A model generated the notes under the pieces. It was given only the letters and a program-made list of their open reading frames with translations, had not been told where the DNA came from and made no database searches. The position numbers were made by a program, and so were the translations under genes. Source: Corinectria fuckeliana (lineage: Eukaryota > Ascomycota > Sordariomycetes > Hypocreales > Nectriaceae). Taken from it: a stretch of 64,000 bases of DNA. How positions within the stretch are numbered: the first letter of the stretch is position 1; every line of letters starts with the position of its first letter. Positions 41,740 through 53,239 of this stretch are shown here, piece by piece. Location: NCBI GenBank assembly GCA_019137255.1, contig WPDH01000273.1:1-64000 (forward strand), read 5' to 3'.

Positions 41740-44700
41740 CAGCTAGTCGTGTGGGTTCTTCAATCGCGCTCATCATCTAGCGGCTTGGGAAGTGTTGAAA
41801 ACTTATCGTGGCATGACCAACGACGCCGGGCTAGAACGACTGATAAAGACGTATAAGTTTTGAAGGGGGCGAAAGCAAAACTCGACTGCTTGCGGGTAGA
41901 AATACCTGGTGAAAAGCCACTGAGCCACTGAATGAGCCATGTTTCATGACTGTGAGCAACGAATGCTGACATCATCCAGCAGGGAGTGAATCAAGAATGG
42001 TACGTCTCAAGCGAGGACCGGAGAAGTTGTTCAGACAATCGTCTCCCTGGCCAAAGGTTATTCTTAATTCTTGCTGCGAGACATGAGAGATTAGAATGGC
42101 TGGGCTAATACAGGACTTGAAATGTAACAAGGTTCGAGAATGGCGTCTTACAAAGTGCGGGATGGTCACTCACTGGGGGACCATTTTTCTTCTGTTTGCA
42201 AGGCTCCCCGGTGGCGAGAAGCCCATTTAGAGTGTGCCCTTCTGAGCAAAAAAGGGAGAACCCGGTCGGGCAGTGGCGCGCATCTCTCTCCCTTGCAGAA
42301 GAGACGCCCGCAATTCCGGGGACAAGAGTTTCCGATGACATTGCGGTGACAGCCTGCGTAAGCACCGAAGCCGCACGGCGGTTGTTTCCGCGAGCCCGAT
42401 GGTCGCTGCAAGGGATCGAACTCTGGTATGTATCCACTAGATCACCGATGGATCGCGTCATGGTTGCGAGGCACTCCCAGCCACTGCTGAAAAGACGCGA
42501 TTGATCTGCCGACGGGCGGGGGAGCGGAGAAAAAATGTTGAGGCAAGGTGACCTCGTACAGGTTGTAAGGGTTGGGGAAGTGATTGTGTGCTAGGCAAGT
42601 ACAGTGTTGAGTCAGTGCCCATCATCGGGTCCGCTGTTATCTGCGTCGCCGTGCATTGCCCCTCCCAGCAGACCGGCCCAGACCAGCGGTGACGGTCGGC
42701 GATGACCGGCGATGACCAGACCAGATGAGACCACGGTCCACGGCGGCGACCGGTCCACGGCGGCCATCTTGATCCAGACCCAGACCTGCTGCCTAAAAAT
42801 GGGACCACGACCGATGCTGAATGCAATCACCGCCAGCCGGACGTCCGTGTGCGCTTTCGTAGTCGAGGATTGGGTTCGGCGCCGGCGTGAACTGATATGC
42901 TACTCCACTCTGCGACCGTCAATCTCCCAAGGAATCCTTGCTCTGTCTTGTCATGGGACGATTTGCATCGGCTCGCTGCCGCGGCCCGGACCGTCTCCGC
43001 ATTGGCCGACGGGGCCTCGTCGATCGCCGATGCACATCAGCAGCCCGCCCGCGAGATGGTATCAGCAGCCGCGCCGGTCGGCAATCAAGGGTAGGTGGTC
43101 GGCAATCGAGGGTAGGTGGTCGACAATCGAGGGTAGCTCTCTGCGCCATGTTTCGACCTGCCCCTTGACGGCCTTTGCGTCGACCTCGCATTTGGTGACA
43201 ACATCGACGATGGCAGAAACTTGCATTGAGAAAGACCTCGACGGCTTCCACGACATTCTCACCATTGCTGAGCTTCGCTGCTTTGCGGGCGCCCTGCTTC
43301 TTGTTGATGGTAACCCGCTGGGCCTTTGCAATGTCACTAAATGGGCGCTTCTCGATCAAGACCTCGAGCTGGGCCTCTTTATGCCCGTCATCGCAGTCAA
43401 TTCCTGCACACTGCTGGTATTGATGTAGTTCAAAACCCGGTCGTCTTCGTCGTCCCTCCTCGGCAGTGGCTGGAGCGCTGGTCAGAAAAGGCTCTGGAGA
43501 GTGCGGGTCCCTGGCCCGCCCCTCTTCCTGTCCGCTTCCAGCGGACACCAAGCCGAAGGCCGACAACACTCTCTACATTTCATTGCTGGCCGTTGCGAGT
43601 TCCGGCACACGGACCTTCAACAAGGGCCTTCAACAAGGACTTAAAACAAGAGCGTCGGCATTTTTATCGAGTCTTTGACACGCCTAAACCACCGGCTAAA
43701 GGCTGCCGGAAGCAAGAAGATGGGCGACTTGTCGTTCGCCTGCTCCAAGGCCTGCCTCTAGGCCTGCTCACAGTTGTCTGCTTCGGAAAGTTTCTAGACA
43801 GTACCGGGCCGATTGGGAATATGTTTCTAGTAATGTTGCGTTCATTTTCGTTGTCGTGATGGTTGGATCCCCAACGAATTTGTGGGTGGATCCGGACCGT
43901 CTCTGGACCTTCACTCCGAGTCTGGGAAAGGGGACTTGAGTGTATATAGAATCGGGTGACTGTTGGCCCAAGGCATGAGTCCACCCAATTCCCTTGTAGA
44001 GGCGACGTGGGTCCTGTGACCTCTTGTCTGCGCGGATTTGGTAGACAAACTCTTCTAAATCCAAGTCCACATTGAAAGTGCAGAGGCAAAGGAGCGTTTG
44101 GAATTTATTCGGTATTAATTTTGTAGTTCTGTATTAGGTGGTTAGCGCCTCGTATAAAATAACAGTCTATACCAGTGTGCTCACGTAGACAAAGTCCTAG
44201 AGCTTCTCCAGCAAGTTCATGCGCACCGTCCACATTCGGGCTCTCTTGCCATAGATGTACATGGGAACTGTGGATTCCCGTCTGTGGGCTGCTTTTGTAT
44301 TCCCCTTCTGGACCTCCCTCTTCACCAAGGACGGCAGGGCGTTCTGGGTTGACGGCAGGGCGTTCTGGGTTGGCCTTTAGGCCTTTTTGTCCGACCGTGT
44401 CCCGCGCTGGTGGGCTTGGTTCTAGTTGCCGCTGCCACTCCGTCTGCCGCTGCTGTACCGACCGTCTGTTCCGCCATGGCCCATGTTGAGACGACAACGA
44501 CGATGATGACGTTGAGAGAACTGTTGTCTCTCAGACCACCACCACCACTGTCCCCGACCCCGACGCCAGCTCCACCTCCATCTCTACCTCTTTCTTCATA
44601 CCCGTCGCTGACAACTGCGTCCCCAAGATGACCGTCTCTGTTGGTTTCTCCGGCGGACAGTGCCATGAACGGGAACTGGAAAGACAAAGACAAGGCGACG

Positions 44701-44759
44701 GATAGCCTGCGCAGTTTGAAAGTAGACGACGCCGATCTCTTGAAAGTCGACGTCGCCGT
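41740..44759. other. unassigned region with small repeats
   Basis: No gene is firm. At 43085-43135 a 20-bp unit (GTAGGTGGTCGGCAATCGAG) is repeated three times; it lies in a minus-strand frame that before it reads AIVDVVTKCEVDAKAVKGQV, which could be a real exon. At 43942 TATATAG is a possible TATA box with no convincing gene downstream. GGATCCCCAACGAATTTG at about 43865 is also present at about 32172. Confidence 0.35.
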
Positions 44760-44945
44760 CGCCGCCTCCTGAAGATCGCCAAGCTTTTTAGCGCCGAGCT
44801 CTTGGAAGTCGACGTCGCCGAGCTCTTGGAAGTCGGCGACGCCTCCTGATGATCGCCAAGCTTTTTCGCGCCGAGCTCTTGGAAGTTGACGTCGCCGCCT
44901 CCTATATATCGCCAAGCTTTTTCGAGCCGAGCTCGCTGGAAGTCG
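44760..44945. repeat. tandem repeat of about 50-85 bp, three units
   Basis: GATCGCCAAGCTTTTT followed by GAGCTCTTGGAAGT (last unit GAGCTCGCTGGAAGT) occurs three times (about 44776, 44853 and 44912), each preceded by GCCTCCT. The units lie in minus-strand open frames, so the ELGAKKLGD-like peptide is repeated there. Confidence 0.85.
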
Positions 44946-45239
44946 ACATTGCTGTCTCCTCCGACACCATAATGAAGTGATGGTCGTCGATGGAAATACG
45001 GGTATTTCTTTTTGTCGAGGGCGACGAGAGTTGATGATGGATGACGGATGATGGATGAGAGGCCGAGGCGGATAGGACCTAGTGGATCGATCGGGGGCTG
45101 GAGGGTGGGAATCGTTTCGAGTCGTGGAACCAGGCAAACAGGCAAGAGAACGAAGTGGCTCGACAAGCGCGTGCTTGACGAGAAGATGCCTCCAAGCCCC
45201 CGAGCCAAAAAGCGCCAGACGGGATAGGGCTTGCCGGTG

Positions 45240-47360
45240 TAGCTGTAGCCCTTGTGGTATAGTGTGTAGATGCCCACACGGCTGTCAACCACGAACATGT
45301 TCCGCTTGGCGGAGCGAGGGAAATGTGTACCGTTTGTGGTACAGCAGCGGCGTGCCGAGAGTCATGACGATTGCGACTGCTGGGTCGAGCAGCAGCCCCC
45401 GGACGTCGCTGAGGTAGCGAGCGATGCGTTCACTTCGTAGCTCGTTGTAGAAGGTGGTCCACGAGCGCCGCTGGTCTGGGTCGGCACTATTGTAGGCGTC
45501 CCGAGACCATGTGTCTGCGGCAGCCCAGCCTTGGTTCTGGGCATGGTCGAGAAACGTTTTCCAGCCTTGTCATCGAAGATGTCATCGAAGATGACGTCTG
45601 GCAAAGAGGGGGACTTGTCCAGCATTCTCAATAGGCACGTGCTGAGGTGTGTTTTCGCTCTGGCGATAGCTTGATCTGCAGCACACCTTGCCATGTCGAG
45701 GGTCATGGTCATTTCTTTGTAGACCATTGTTGAATAGCCAGGGCCGACCCAGGCGAAGGGGAGTCGGGTAGGTGGCTAAGCGGACGCGGTAGTACGCGCA
45801 AGTTTGCCTAAAGTACCGGCAATATGACGATGCCCCGGATGGGGGGCTTCTTCTTGGCGCTGATCTCTTGCTGGCGCTGCTTTTTCCTTTCGATAGAGTT
45901 GCAGAGGTTGCGTTGCGGTGCGAGATGGGACGCGAGCGGCGGCTGCGGGTCGATGGGGGATGGGATGGAGAAGGGGGACGTCGGCAACCTCCGTCTCTGG
46001 GGTTCCCTTCTTGCCGTCCTTGTCGGGAGCGTCCTAGTAGGTGCCGCTGGTCTTCGTCGGCTTCTCAGTAGGCCCGCTGTCATTTATGCTGGCTCCCACC
46101 GGCTCATTCTCGAGTAGATTGTTGAGCAGGCGCCGCTGCTGCGGTTTAACTTGAGGACTGAGGCCGCTGCCGTTGATGCCGTTAGCTTGATACTAGGTAG
46201 CACAAAGGGGACAGTGTGTATTCGCACTTCCAAACCGAGGCAGGAGTGAGATGGATAATCTCAATGGGCGCTAGTAGTCCCAGAGGCGCCGAGAGAAGAC
46301 GAACCAGCCTTGTCTTTGTTGTCGTCGTGGACGATGGGTGGCATGGGTAGACGGAGCGGATGAGGCTGTCCAGGGGACTCGAAGAGACATTTGGCCAGCA
46401 GAGACTGTGCCTCTTAGATGGCCAGTGCTGCTAGGGATCGTATGTTGTCCAGTGTGACGGTGACGCCTTGGCTGACTGCGGTCTGGCGAGAGGGGTCGAT
46501 CCAGTTGAAGCTTATAGGGATGTATGTGTCGTTTTGAATGCCCGCGAGCTTGGCCTGCATCTAGTGCATGTGCGGGAGGGGGGAGCGGTGAGTGCTGGTG
46601 GTGCTGTTGCTCTCGAGGCTGCAGATAATAGAGCCTGCGACATCGATCTAAGGGCCCTCGGAAACCAGAGAGCTGGTGGGATCGTGCGGGAACATGATTT
46701 GCTGAAACACCAAATGGGGCAGGATCTTGGAGACGGCGCCCAGGTAGTTTGGGTAGTTTAGGGGCTTGTAGATGCCTGCCGGCCCTCCTCATCGCTAGCA
46801 CGGCCAGGGCGGAGAGGACGGAGTGGGTGAGGGCCATGGGAGGGACAAAGTCGGTGAAGATGGAGATGATGGTCTGAGGTTGTTCAGGTGCACCCGTAGT
46901 GCATCGCCAATCTCGGCCGTCGTCTTTGAGTCCCTGGCCCTAGTTTCTTGGGTGTTGTGCAGGAAGTCGATCAGGCGGAGCCTGCAAGCGTCGAGAGTGA
47001 TGCTGGAAATGTAGCTGTTGTTGTTGTGTTGTTTAACGCCGGGACGTCCCTATCTAGGGCAAAGGGCGCATTTCTAGCTGAGAAAGTGTAGCCGTTCAAA
47101 TCGAGCTGGTTGCTGCTGTACTCACTACCGGAATCGTTCCCAGTGGTTCGAAGTCCGCCATTACTAGACGGAAGTCTGTAATATGCTCGTTTGTGACGGT
47201 GTGGAATTGGCTAAGGATATCCGCGGCTCTGGCTGAAGCAGTCGTCTTGGAACGGAGGGTATTCACTGATGTGGCTCTAGATGAATGTGAGAAGAGGAGT
47301 TGAGAGACGGCGGTGGGAATAGCCACTGCCGTTGCCAGATTGCTTACCTCTGAACGCAAT
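45240..47360 (-). pseudogene. decayed multi-segment gene, minus strand
   Basis: Coding-like segments follow in order on the minus strand. They include AADILSQFHTVTNEHITDFR (about 47235), SITLDACRLRLIDFLHNTQE (about 46985), TIISIFTDFVPPMALTHSVL (about 46875), IYKPLNYPNYLGAVSKILPH (about 46770) and, past stops, LAGIQNDTYIPISFNWIDPS (about 46545). Farther down, DVRGLLLDPAVAIVMTLGTP lies at about 45410. They are separated by frameshifts and at least three in-frame stops (TAG near 46650, TAG near 46563, TAA near 46418). Some gaps could be introns, but the stops inside continuous homology-like stretches argue for a pseudogene. Not recognised. Confidence 0.4.
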
Positions 47361-47625
47361 CTCCTTGAATTCCTTGAACGCCTTGGACTTCTTAAACTCT
47401 TTGAATTGCTTGAACTCCTTGGAGAAGAAAGGGCTAGAAAGATGGTCAGCGCCTCGACACCAACACAACGAGGAGCAGGGTTGCTGCTTCAAGACTGACG
47501 GCCATGACAAATGGATAAAGTAATGCAGTAGACGGTGCGGCGTCTTGAAGGACAAAGTTGAAGCTGGGAGAACGGAAACAGCGCCTCTCTAGAGACTGGC
47601 GTATCTAAACGCCGTACCATTGGCG

Positions 47626-48343
47626 TTATTCGAAGCCGTGGTCAGTAAAGACAAAGGTTAAGAGCCCGACAGCATCGGAATTTCCACTCACACAAGTTTG
47701 ATTGTCCTTGGGGAGATGATGAGACTTGGGACTCAACTCTCGGTCTTTGACCAGGTCATCGGCAAGATAGTGGGGTTCTGCCATGCCGGATTCAGCTTCG
47801 GCTGGGTCGAGGTATGACTTGAGCTGGACGGGAGACTTGAGCTGGACGGGAGACTTGAGCTGGACGGGAGACTTGAGCTGGACGGGAGACTTGAGCTGGA
47901 CGGGGAACGATGTGCTCCAAGGGATGGCTAGTATGTGCTTAGCATCGTCATGCTCAGCCTGGCTCGTATCACAGCTGTCCATTGTCTTCGTTCAATGAAA
48001 GGCTTTCGTGCTTGTCCTTGAAAGCCGCTTCTGGCTCAACCCACTCTGGGGCGAGGCTTGGGGCCGACGCGATAGCACCGTCGAGACGACGGTTGCCACC
48101 AAGGCGACGGTCGCCAAGACGGCGGATGCCGTTTTCGACCATCTGGTCAACGGTGTAGGCGGCGATTCGAAACAGGTCGAAGTTTGTGACGGGGTGAAAA
48201 GGCTGGCGGTGAAACGAGAGACAAGGGGAAAAAAAGTTCCCAGAGGAGGGTTTGGTGGCACTACTTACACAGTTCCATCGTACCTGCTGCGTAAGTATAA
48301 CCCGGATGGCTGAGCAACCTAGAAAAGCGGGGCGTTCCGGCAA
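47626..48343 (-). CDS. possible hypothetical gene with hexapeptide repeat
   Basis: Two minus-strand frames may be exons of one gene. The upstream one (to about 47969) reads LFRIAAYTVDQMVENGIRRL, then a GDRRLGGNRRLDGA repeat. The downstream one, 47626-47982, starts MDSCDTSQAEHDDAKH and carries five copies of PVQLKS encoded by an 18-bp repeat at 47817-47903. They overlap in different frames around 47970-47982, and I could not fix a splice. Family unknown. Confidence 0.3.
47817..47903. repeat. 18-bp minisatellite, five units
   Basis: GACTTGAGCTGGACGGGA is repeated five times almost without change. It is in frame with the minus-strand ORF, giving (PVQLKS)n. Confidence 0.95.
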
Positions 48344-49420
48344 GTCTGGCTGTGCAGTGTGGGCAGTGTGGGTAGTCTGGGCAGTTTGGGCAGTGTGGGT
48401 GCTAGTAGGTTTGGGTGCTGCAAGTAGTACCGCGAGTCGGCTACCCTACACCTCGACCGACTATCACAGCGACGGCCACGGACCACAGACTACCGCCCCA
48501 ACGCCCCAAGTGCCACCAGTCGTTGATTTAAACTTTGTTTTCATCAAGCTTGCCCGAAGCTCTCAAGGTCAGAGAGGGACTTCTCGATGCGCCATGCAAA
48601 CTTGACACCTCACCCATCTTCAACTAAAGCTTGTTTCAAATATGGGCGTCATCGAGTTGCTTTTCTCGACGGAACGGCGGAAGGAAGGACGATCCAGTAC
48701 TTTCCAAGTGGGGGTGAGGCTGTTACTACTTATCTAGACACCATGGCTTTCTGGGTTGGTCTTTGGGACCTTCTTTGCGACCGTCTTCCACCCTGATGGG
48801 CCTTCGTCTCGGGCTAGATCCCCGTCTCGAGCTGGGTCTTATGTAACCTAGGTCTTGGCCCCGTTCTTGGCCGTCTGCCAGTTCGTTGGCCGTCTCTGCT
48901 ATTGTGTCCTCGTCCGTCGCCCTCGCCGACTCCGCCTCCACGTCCGTCTCCGGCAGGGCCTTGAAGGCAACCGTCCCCCCCCCCCTTGAGGCAAGACCCA
49001 GCCACTTGGGCTGGCAAGGCGCTCCTGGACTGGACGGAAGGGCACTTCGAGACGGAAAGAAGGCCAACAGGGTCGGGCGTTCCCGTGACTTCTGTGAGTC
49101 ATTCCCGGTCGCGGAGCAGCGAGAGTTCATGCCCTAAAGCTAAAATTATTGTGCACCGCGTGCCTCCTGCCTACTTGAGTAGCTTCATCACCACCTTCCC
49201 CATTTCATCCTCACCACTTCATCCCCAACAATCTTCATCCCCAACAAGCCAGGTCCATTTCCCTTCTAGCCCCAGCTTTCCCCCCAGCTTCATCTTCCCA
49301 ACTTCATCCTCCCAACTTCATCCTCACAACTTCATCCTACAATACCATCCCCCTAGCTTTAACGCTGTCGCCTGTTGCCTCTGTCAGTACTTGGCCCAAC
49401 TTTCAAATCCCCTCGCGCAC
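48344..49420. other. intergenic, no supported gene
   Basis: A GGGCAGTGTGGGTAGTCT-type array lies at 48358-48405. A CAACTTCATCCTCCC-type array lies at about 49195-49345, just upstream of the ATG at 49421, as part of a pyrimidine-rich leader. Confidence 0.4.
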
Positions 49421-50686
49421 ATGCTGACCCCCAAGAGACAGCACAACCTTGGGGCTTGCCTCCACCCAGGCCTGCCCACTGCCTTCACCTATGTCCCGCC
49501 TCGACGGCCAGGTCATCCATCTCCCGGCCGTCTTCACATCTCCAGTTCCTCAGAGTCAATGACAAACGACTCCTCATCCGAGCATGGCTCTGACGTGGCG
49601 GCGGCCTTCCGCCGAGCATCACATTGGTATGGCCCTTCCTACGACGACCTCCATCTTCTACCCATACGGGCATTTCCTAATCTCATTAACCTCTTTCCCT
49701 TAGGCCATCAGCCAAGTGCACCGCGCATCAAGACAAAAACCAAGGCCAATGCCAGTCTGGATAAAACCAAGGAAGCCCAGTAACTGCTGTGGCTGGCATT
49801 GGCTACTGTGTCTACCTCAGACATGGTCTCTTCGGCCACAATCAAGGTTTGGTCGTCCGTCCCGCTTTGAGCTTGCGACATCTCCTTGCCGCTCCTCTTC
49901 GGTGGCCGAGATGCGCCCTCCTTCGCCTAGGTGCTCCTCTTCGGTGGCCGAGATGCGCCCTCTCTCGCCCAGGTGCTCCTCTTCCTTCGAATCAGCATCA
50001 AGACAAAAACCCAAACCTCGTGAGAGGAACCCTCCGATCGGGTGCCACGTTGGACCGCCCTTGTCACCTTGTCACCTTGTCACCTTGTCCCCTTGTCCCC
50101 TTGTCCCCTTGTCCCCTTGTCCCCTTGTCCCCTTGCCGACTTTCGCTTTTCGCCTTTTGCCCTTTTGACCTCTGTCTTGTGGGTCAAAACGACCAACACC
50201 AAAACCGCCGATCCTGCTCCCCCTGACAACACCAATCACTCTGTGTCTCCTGCCAATGCGGGTCCTATTGAGGGACATGCGGGCAGGAGCCTGGGCGGAC
50301 GACCAGCTGGCTCCCAGGTTGGACTCAAACCCACCAGCACCTTACGACACAAGGCCGAAATGCGCCCTTTGCTAATTTCAATGATGCTATGGACGTCGAC
50401 GACGTCACCTTTCAGAGTGACGACAAGGAGACATCTTGGGTACGGGAAGCTTGGTTCAATCCCAAGACCGCCACCCCACGGCCAATAGCCAGTAAGTGTC
50501 TCTTGTTATGCCTCCTTTCCTAACCTCACTAACCCCTGTTTCTCAGTGGACGGCTTGTCCTCCTACGGCGAAGTCTTTGTTTCGTCGAGCTTCAACAGTG
50601 GAGCATTCGGCAGTTGCCCTCTGGGCTTGGCCGCCAGACCTCCGTTCATGGAGAGAACCAACCCAGCCACCGTTCTCGGCTACTAG
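49421..50686 (+). CDS. hypothetical gene, exon structure only partly resolved
   Basis: The 5' part starts MLTPKRQHNLGACLHPGLPT and reads to an intron at about 49628-49704 (GTATGG...CTTAG). The 3' part is clearer: a frame reading FNDAMDVDDVTFQSDDKETS and WVREAWFNPKTATP, an intron at 50492-50546 (GTAAGT...CTCACTAACCCC...CAG), then MDGLSSYGEVFVSSSFNSGA and a TAG at 50684-50686. The middle contains a 42-bp duplication (49886-49985) and a 9-bp array (50058-50136), which disturb the frame. The last intron and the preceding WVREAW exon are the likely parents of the array at 51130-52070. Family unknown. Confidence 0.4.
49886..50136. repeat. 42-bp duplication and (CTTGTCCCC)n array
   Basis: TGCTCCTCTTCGGTGGCCGA plus GATGCGCCCT occurs in near-identical neighbouring copies from about 49886 to 49985. 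From about 50058 to 50136 a 9-bp unit, first CTTGTCACC and then CTTGTCCCC, is repeated about ten times. Confidence 0.92.
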
Positions 50687-51129
50687 TCAGCACAACCAAC
50701 TCTCGACTACTCGTCACATTCTCGACTACTACTAGTAGTCAGCACAACCGACCTTTCATACAGGAAAACGTTGCGCCTGACTCAAGGAAGCTTGGCCAGC
50801 CAATTCGTCCCCCCGGCCTCGCGGGCTGGCAGATGGTTGTCGTCGACATCGTCAACACCATCCTTAGCATCCTCTGATCGCATCCCTCGCTTCTATCACT
50901 ACTACCCTCCATCGCACATCCTGGCCGACCTTTCGCCGCCCCTCTGCCAACCCTTCAAACTACCGCCGCCGCTAGGCTCTCAACCTGGCTACTATGTGCC
51001 TACTGCGGTCACCACCGACTGGCACTGGCTCGCCGGCTGAGCCCGGATTCTCTGCTCCTCATCCTGCGGTCACCACCGTCACTCGCACTAGTACTGGCAC
51101 TGCACTCGCGCCGTCGGCCCGTCAGGGCA

Positions 51130-52070
51130 GGCCGCTCACTCGGGGGCGGGAAGCTCGGTACGATCCTCAAGAGCTTCCCGCACCCTCACAAGACCACTAG
51201 CTCACGGCCGGCGTACAGTAAGTCCTTTACTATACCTCCTTACGTAACCTCACTAACCCCTATTCCTTAAGGTTCAGCTTTATCGTCGGCCGACCACCGT
51301 ATCGCAGAGATAGCTTGGTACGATCCTCAAAAGCTTCCCGCACTTCTCACGAAAACTTGGGAGATTGGCGGCGAAAGTCGCATATCCTAGAAGACGAAAA
51401 TGGACCACACGGTAATCGCCAACCACCTGTGTCACAGGGGAGATGGCAGCGTGGAATGAAAATTTCCATTGCCACAAACCTCTTGCGAAACACCGCCCAA
51501 ATCTCGACGCTGCCACTCCCCGTCCTCACGACCCCTCTCGGTCGTCTTTTCTTCTCGCCCCCTACCTATAGGGGTACTTAAACACCTTGGGTGCGGGAAG
51601 CTGACCACAATCGTCAACCGCTTCCCACAGCTTCCCGCACCCTCCTCCACCCCACGGGCTGGGGCCAACGCCCTGTAAGTGCTATGCCTCGTTTCCCGAC
51701 CTTACTAACCTCTGTTCCTTAGGGCGACGCCTGTTTCCCCGCCGCCTCACTCGGGTGCGGGAAGCTGACCCCAATCGTCAACCGCTTCCCACAGCTTCCC
51801 GCACCCCCCCAATCCTACGGGCTGGGGCTGCCCTGTAAGTATTTTACTATGTCTCATTTCCTGACCTCACTAACCCCTGTTCCTTAGGGCGGCGCCCGAG
51901 TGCGCGCAGGGCTGCTCACTCGGGTGCGGGAAGCTTGGTACGATCCTCAAGAGCTTCCCGCACCCCCAAGAGACATCCATCCTACCGTGCCGGGGCCGTC
52001 CAACGCCCTGTAAGTCTCTTACTATGCCTCGTTTTTAGCCTCACTAACCCCTATTATTTAGGGCACGGTA
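51130..52070 (+). repeat. tandem array of exon-plus-intron units
   Basis: Four intron-like segments with almost the same sequence lie at 51218-51271, 51675-51722, 51835-51887 and 52010-52061. Each begins GTAAGT, has a pyrimidine tract with ACTAT or CTATGCCTC, a branch-site-like CTCACTAACCCC (or CTTACTAACCTC), and ends in TTAG (TTAAG in the first). Between them the exon-like part contains GGGTGCGGGAAGCT and, 20-35 bases on, its complement AGCTTCCCGCACC, a strong hairpin. One exon frame encodes REAWYDPQELPAP, matching WVREAWFNP in the gene ending at 50686. The spacing of the last three units is 160 and 175 bp. A related GAAGCTTGGTACGAT stretch without an intron follows at about 52300. Confidence 0.85.
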
Positions 52071-52440
52071 GCCTAGAACGTGTTAAGGGGGGGGAGAAGG
52101 GGGGGGCTGCAACAAGATGAGATCAAGAGGGGTGGGAAGAGAGAAAGCGAAGAGGGGAGGAAGAGGAGGAAAGAAAGGGGAGGGGGGAGCAGAGGAGAGG
52201 GGGAGAATAAGAACAAGGAGAATGAGGAGAACAAGAAGATCAAGTAGTGAGTAGGAGGGGGAGAACAAAGAGAACGAGGAGGGGGAGGATAATGATAACG
52301 AAGCTTGGTACGATGCTCAAAAGCTTCTTCTATCCTAATAAGATGGTTAGTAAAGACGCTTCTCCGCTTGCAAAGGCTGATTCCCAGTGTTCCGTTTTGT
52401 CTGCCTGCAATAACTCCAAAAAGTGAATTTTGTTCCTTGG

Positions 52441-52493
52441 CCTGGGGCCCGCGGTCAGCGATGCTAGCAAACTGGCTCAGCATCTGGTTCAGG
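52441..52493 (-). repeat. dispersed composite repeat, copy 4
   Basis: GGGGCCCGCGGTCAGCGATG followed by CTAGCAAACTGGCTCAGCAT and CTGGTTCAGG, about 90 percent like copy 2 by eye. This copy lacks an adjacent GCACTGC minisatellite, although GC-rich sequence follows. Confidence 0.8.
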
Positions 52494-53239
52494 TGCTCGC
52501 TCACTCTCTCACTCTCACTCACTTCTGCGACCACTCACGGCCAAGTGCATGGGGCGGCACCGCACAGTCTCTGGGCACCGTCCGCTGCCGTGGTCGGTGG
52601 TCGATGCGGCGATTGGTGGTCGGTGGTTGCTGCCTGGCCAGGTCTGGGGCAGCTGGGTGCTGGGTCGATGCCGTGTAGTGCCAGAATTGCCTGCGTATGC
52701 GCATTCCATTCAAGAATCAACGTCACATTCCCGCTGTAGATTGCATCAAAGACCATCTCCTGTTAAAGCCGAGGACGCAGTAACAGCCCTCAAGGATTCA
52801 AACGTTAGCTCGGTACTTGCCCCGGTATTCCACTTTTAAGTAGCTTCCGTCTCAAAAAGAGGGCCTGAAGATACCTAGCCGAGCGGCAGAGAATGGGGTA
52901 TTGGGGTACCAAGGATGCCCAATTAGATTGGCCGAACTAACGTTTGAGATCCATATCATCGTCGCAGTTGGACCATGCTGGGTCGCTCCTCATAACCTTA
53001 TTGAACTAGTTCCTTCTCATTCCCATCTTGTCTCTTACTCGGTAGGAATCACGGCAAGATCGGACCACGGTTGTGTTGCGCACACCTCGGAGCCTCGTAA
53101 CGCAGATTATGCAGGCGGCCGACACAGGGAAATCTCTTTCAAGACACTCAACAGTTTTCAATTACCCGGCCCAACAACTCCGAATGCAGCCCGGCAATTG
53201 TCTCGGATCAACACTAACCCCGCTGCTCCAACTCGCCGG

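Noticed and set aside
40862..41776. 304-codon and 180-codon frames on the minus strand overlapping the Met-Pro repeat gene.
   Set aside because: They are the other phases of the same repeat and lack the sensible N- and C-terminal sequence seen in the 457-residue frame.
42400..42430. Possible tRNA B box on the minus strand (GAGTTCGATCCC).
   Set aside because: The flanking bases do not form a T-stem and no cloverleaf or A box lies at the right distance.
43942..43950. TATATAG considered as a promoter element.
   Set aside because: No convincing coding region starts within a reasonable distance in either direction.
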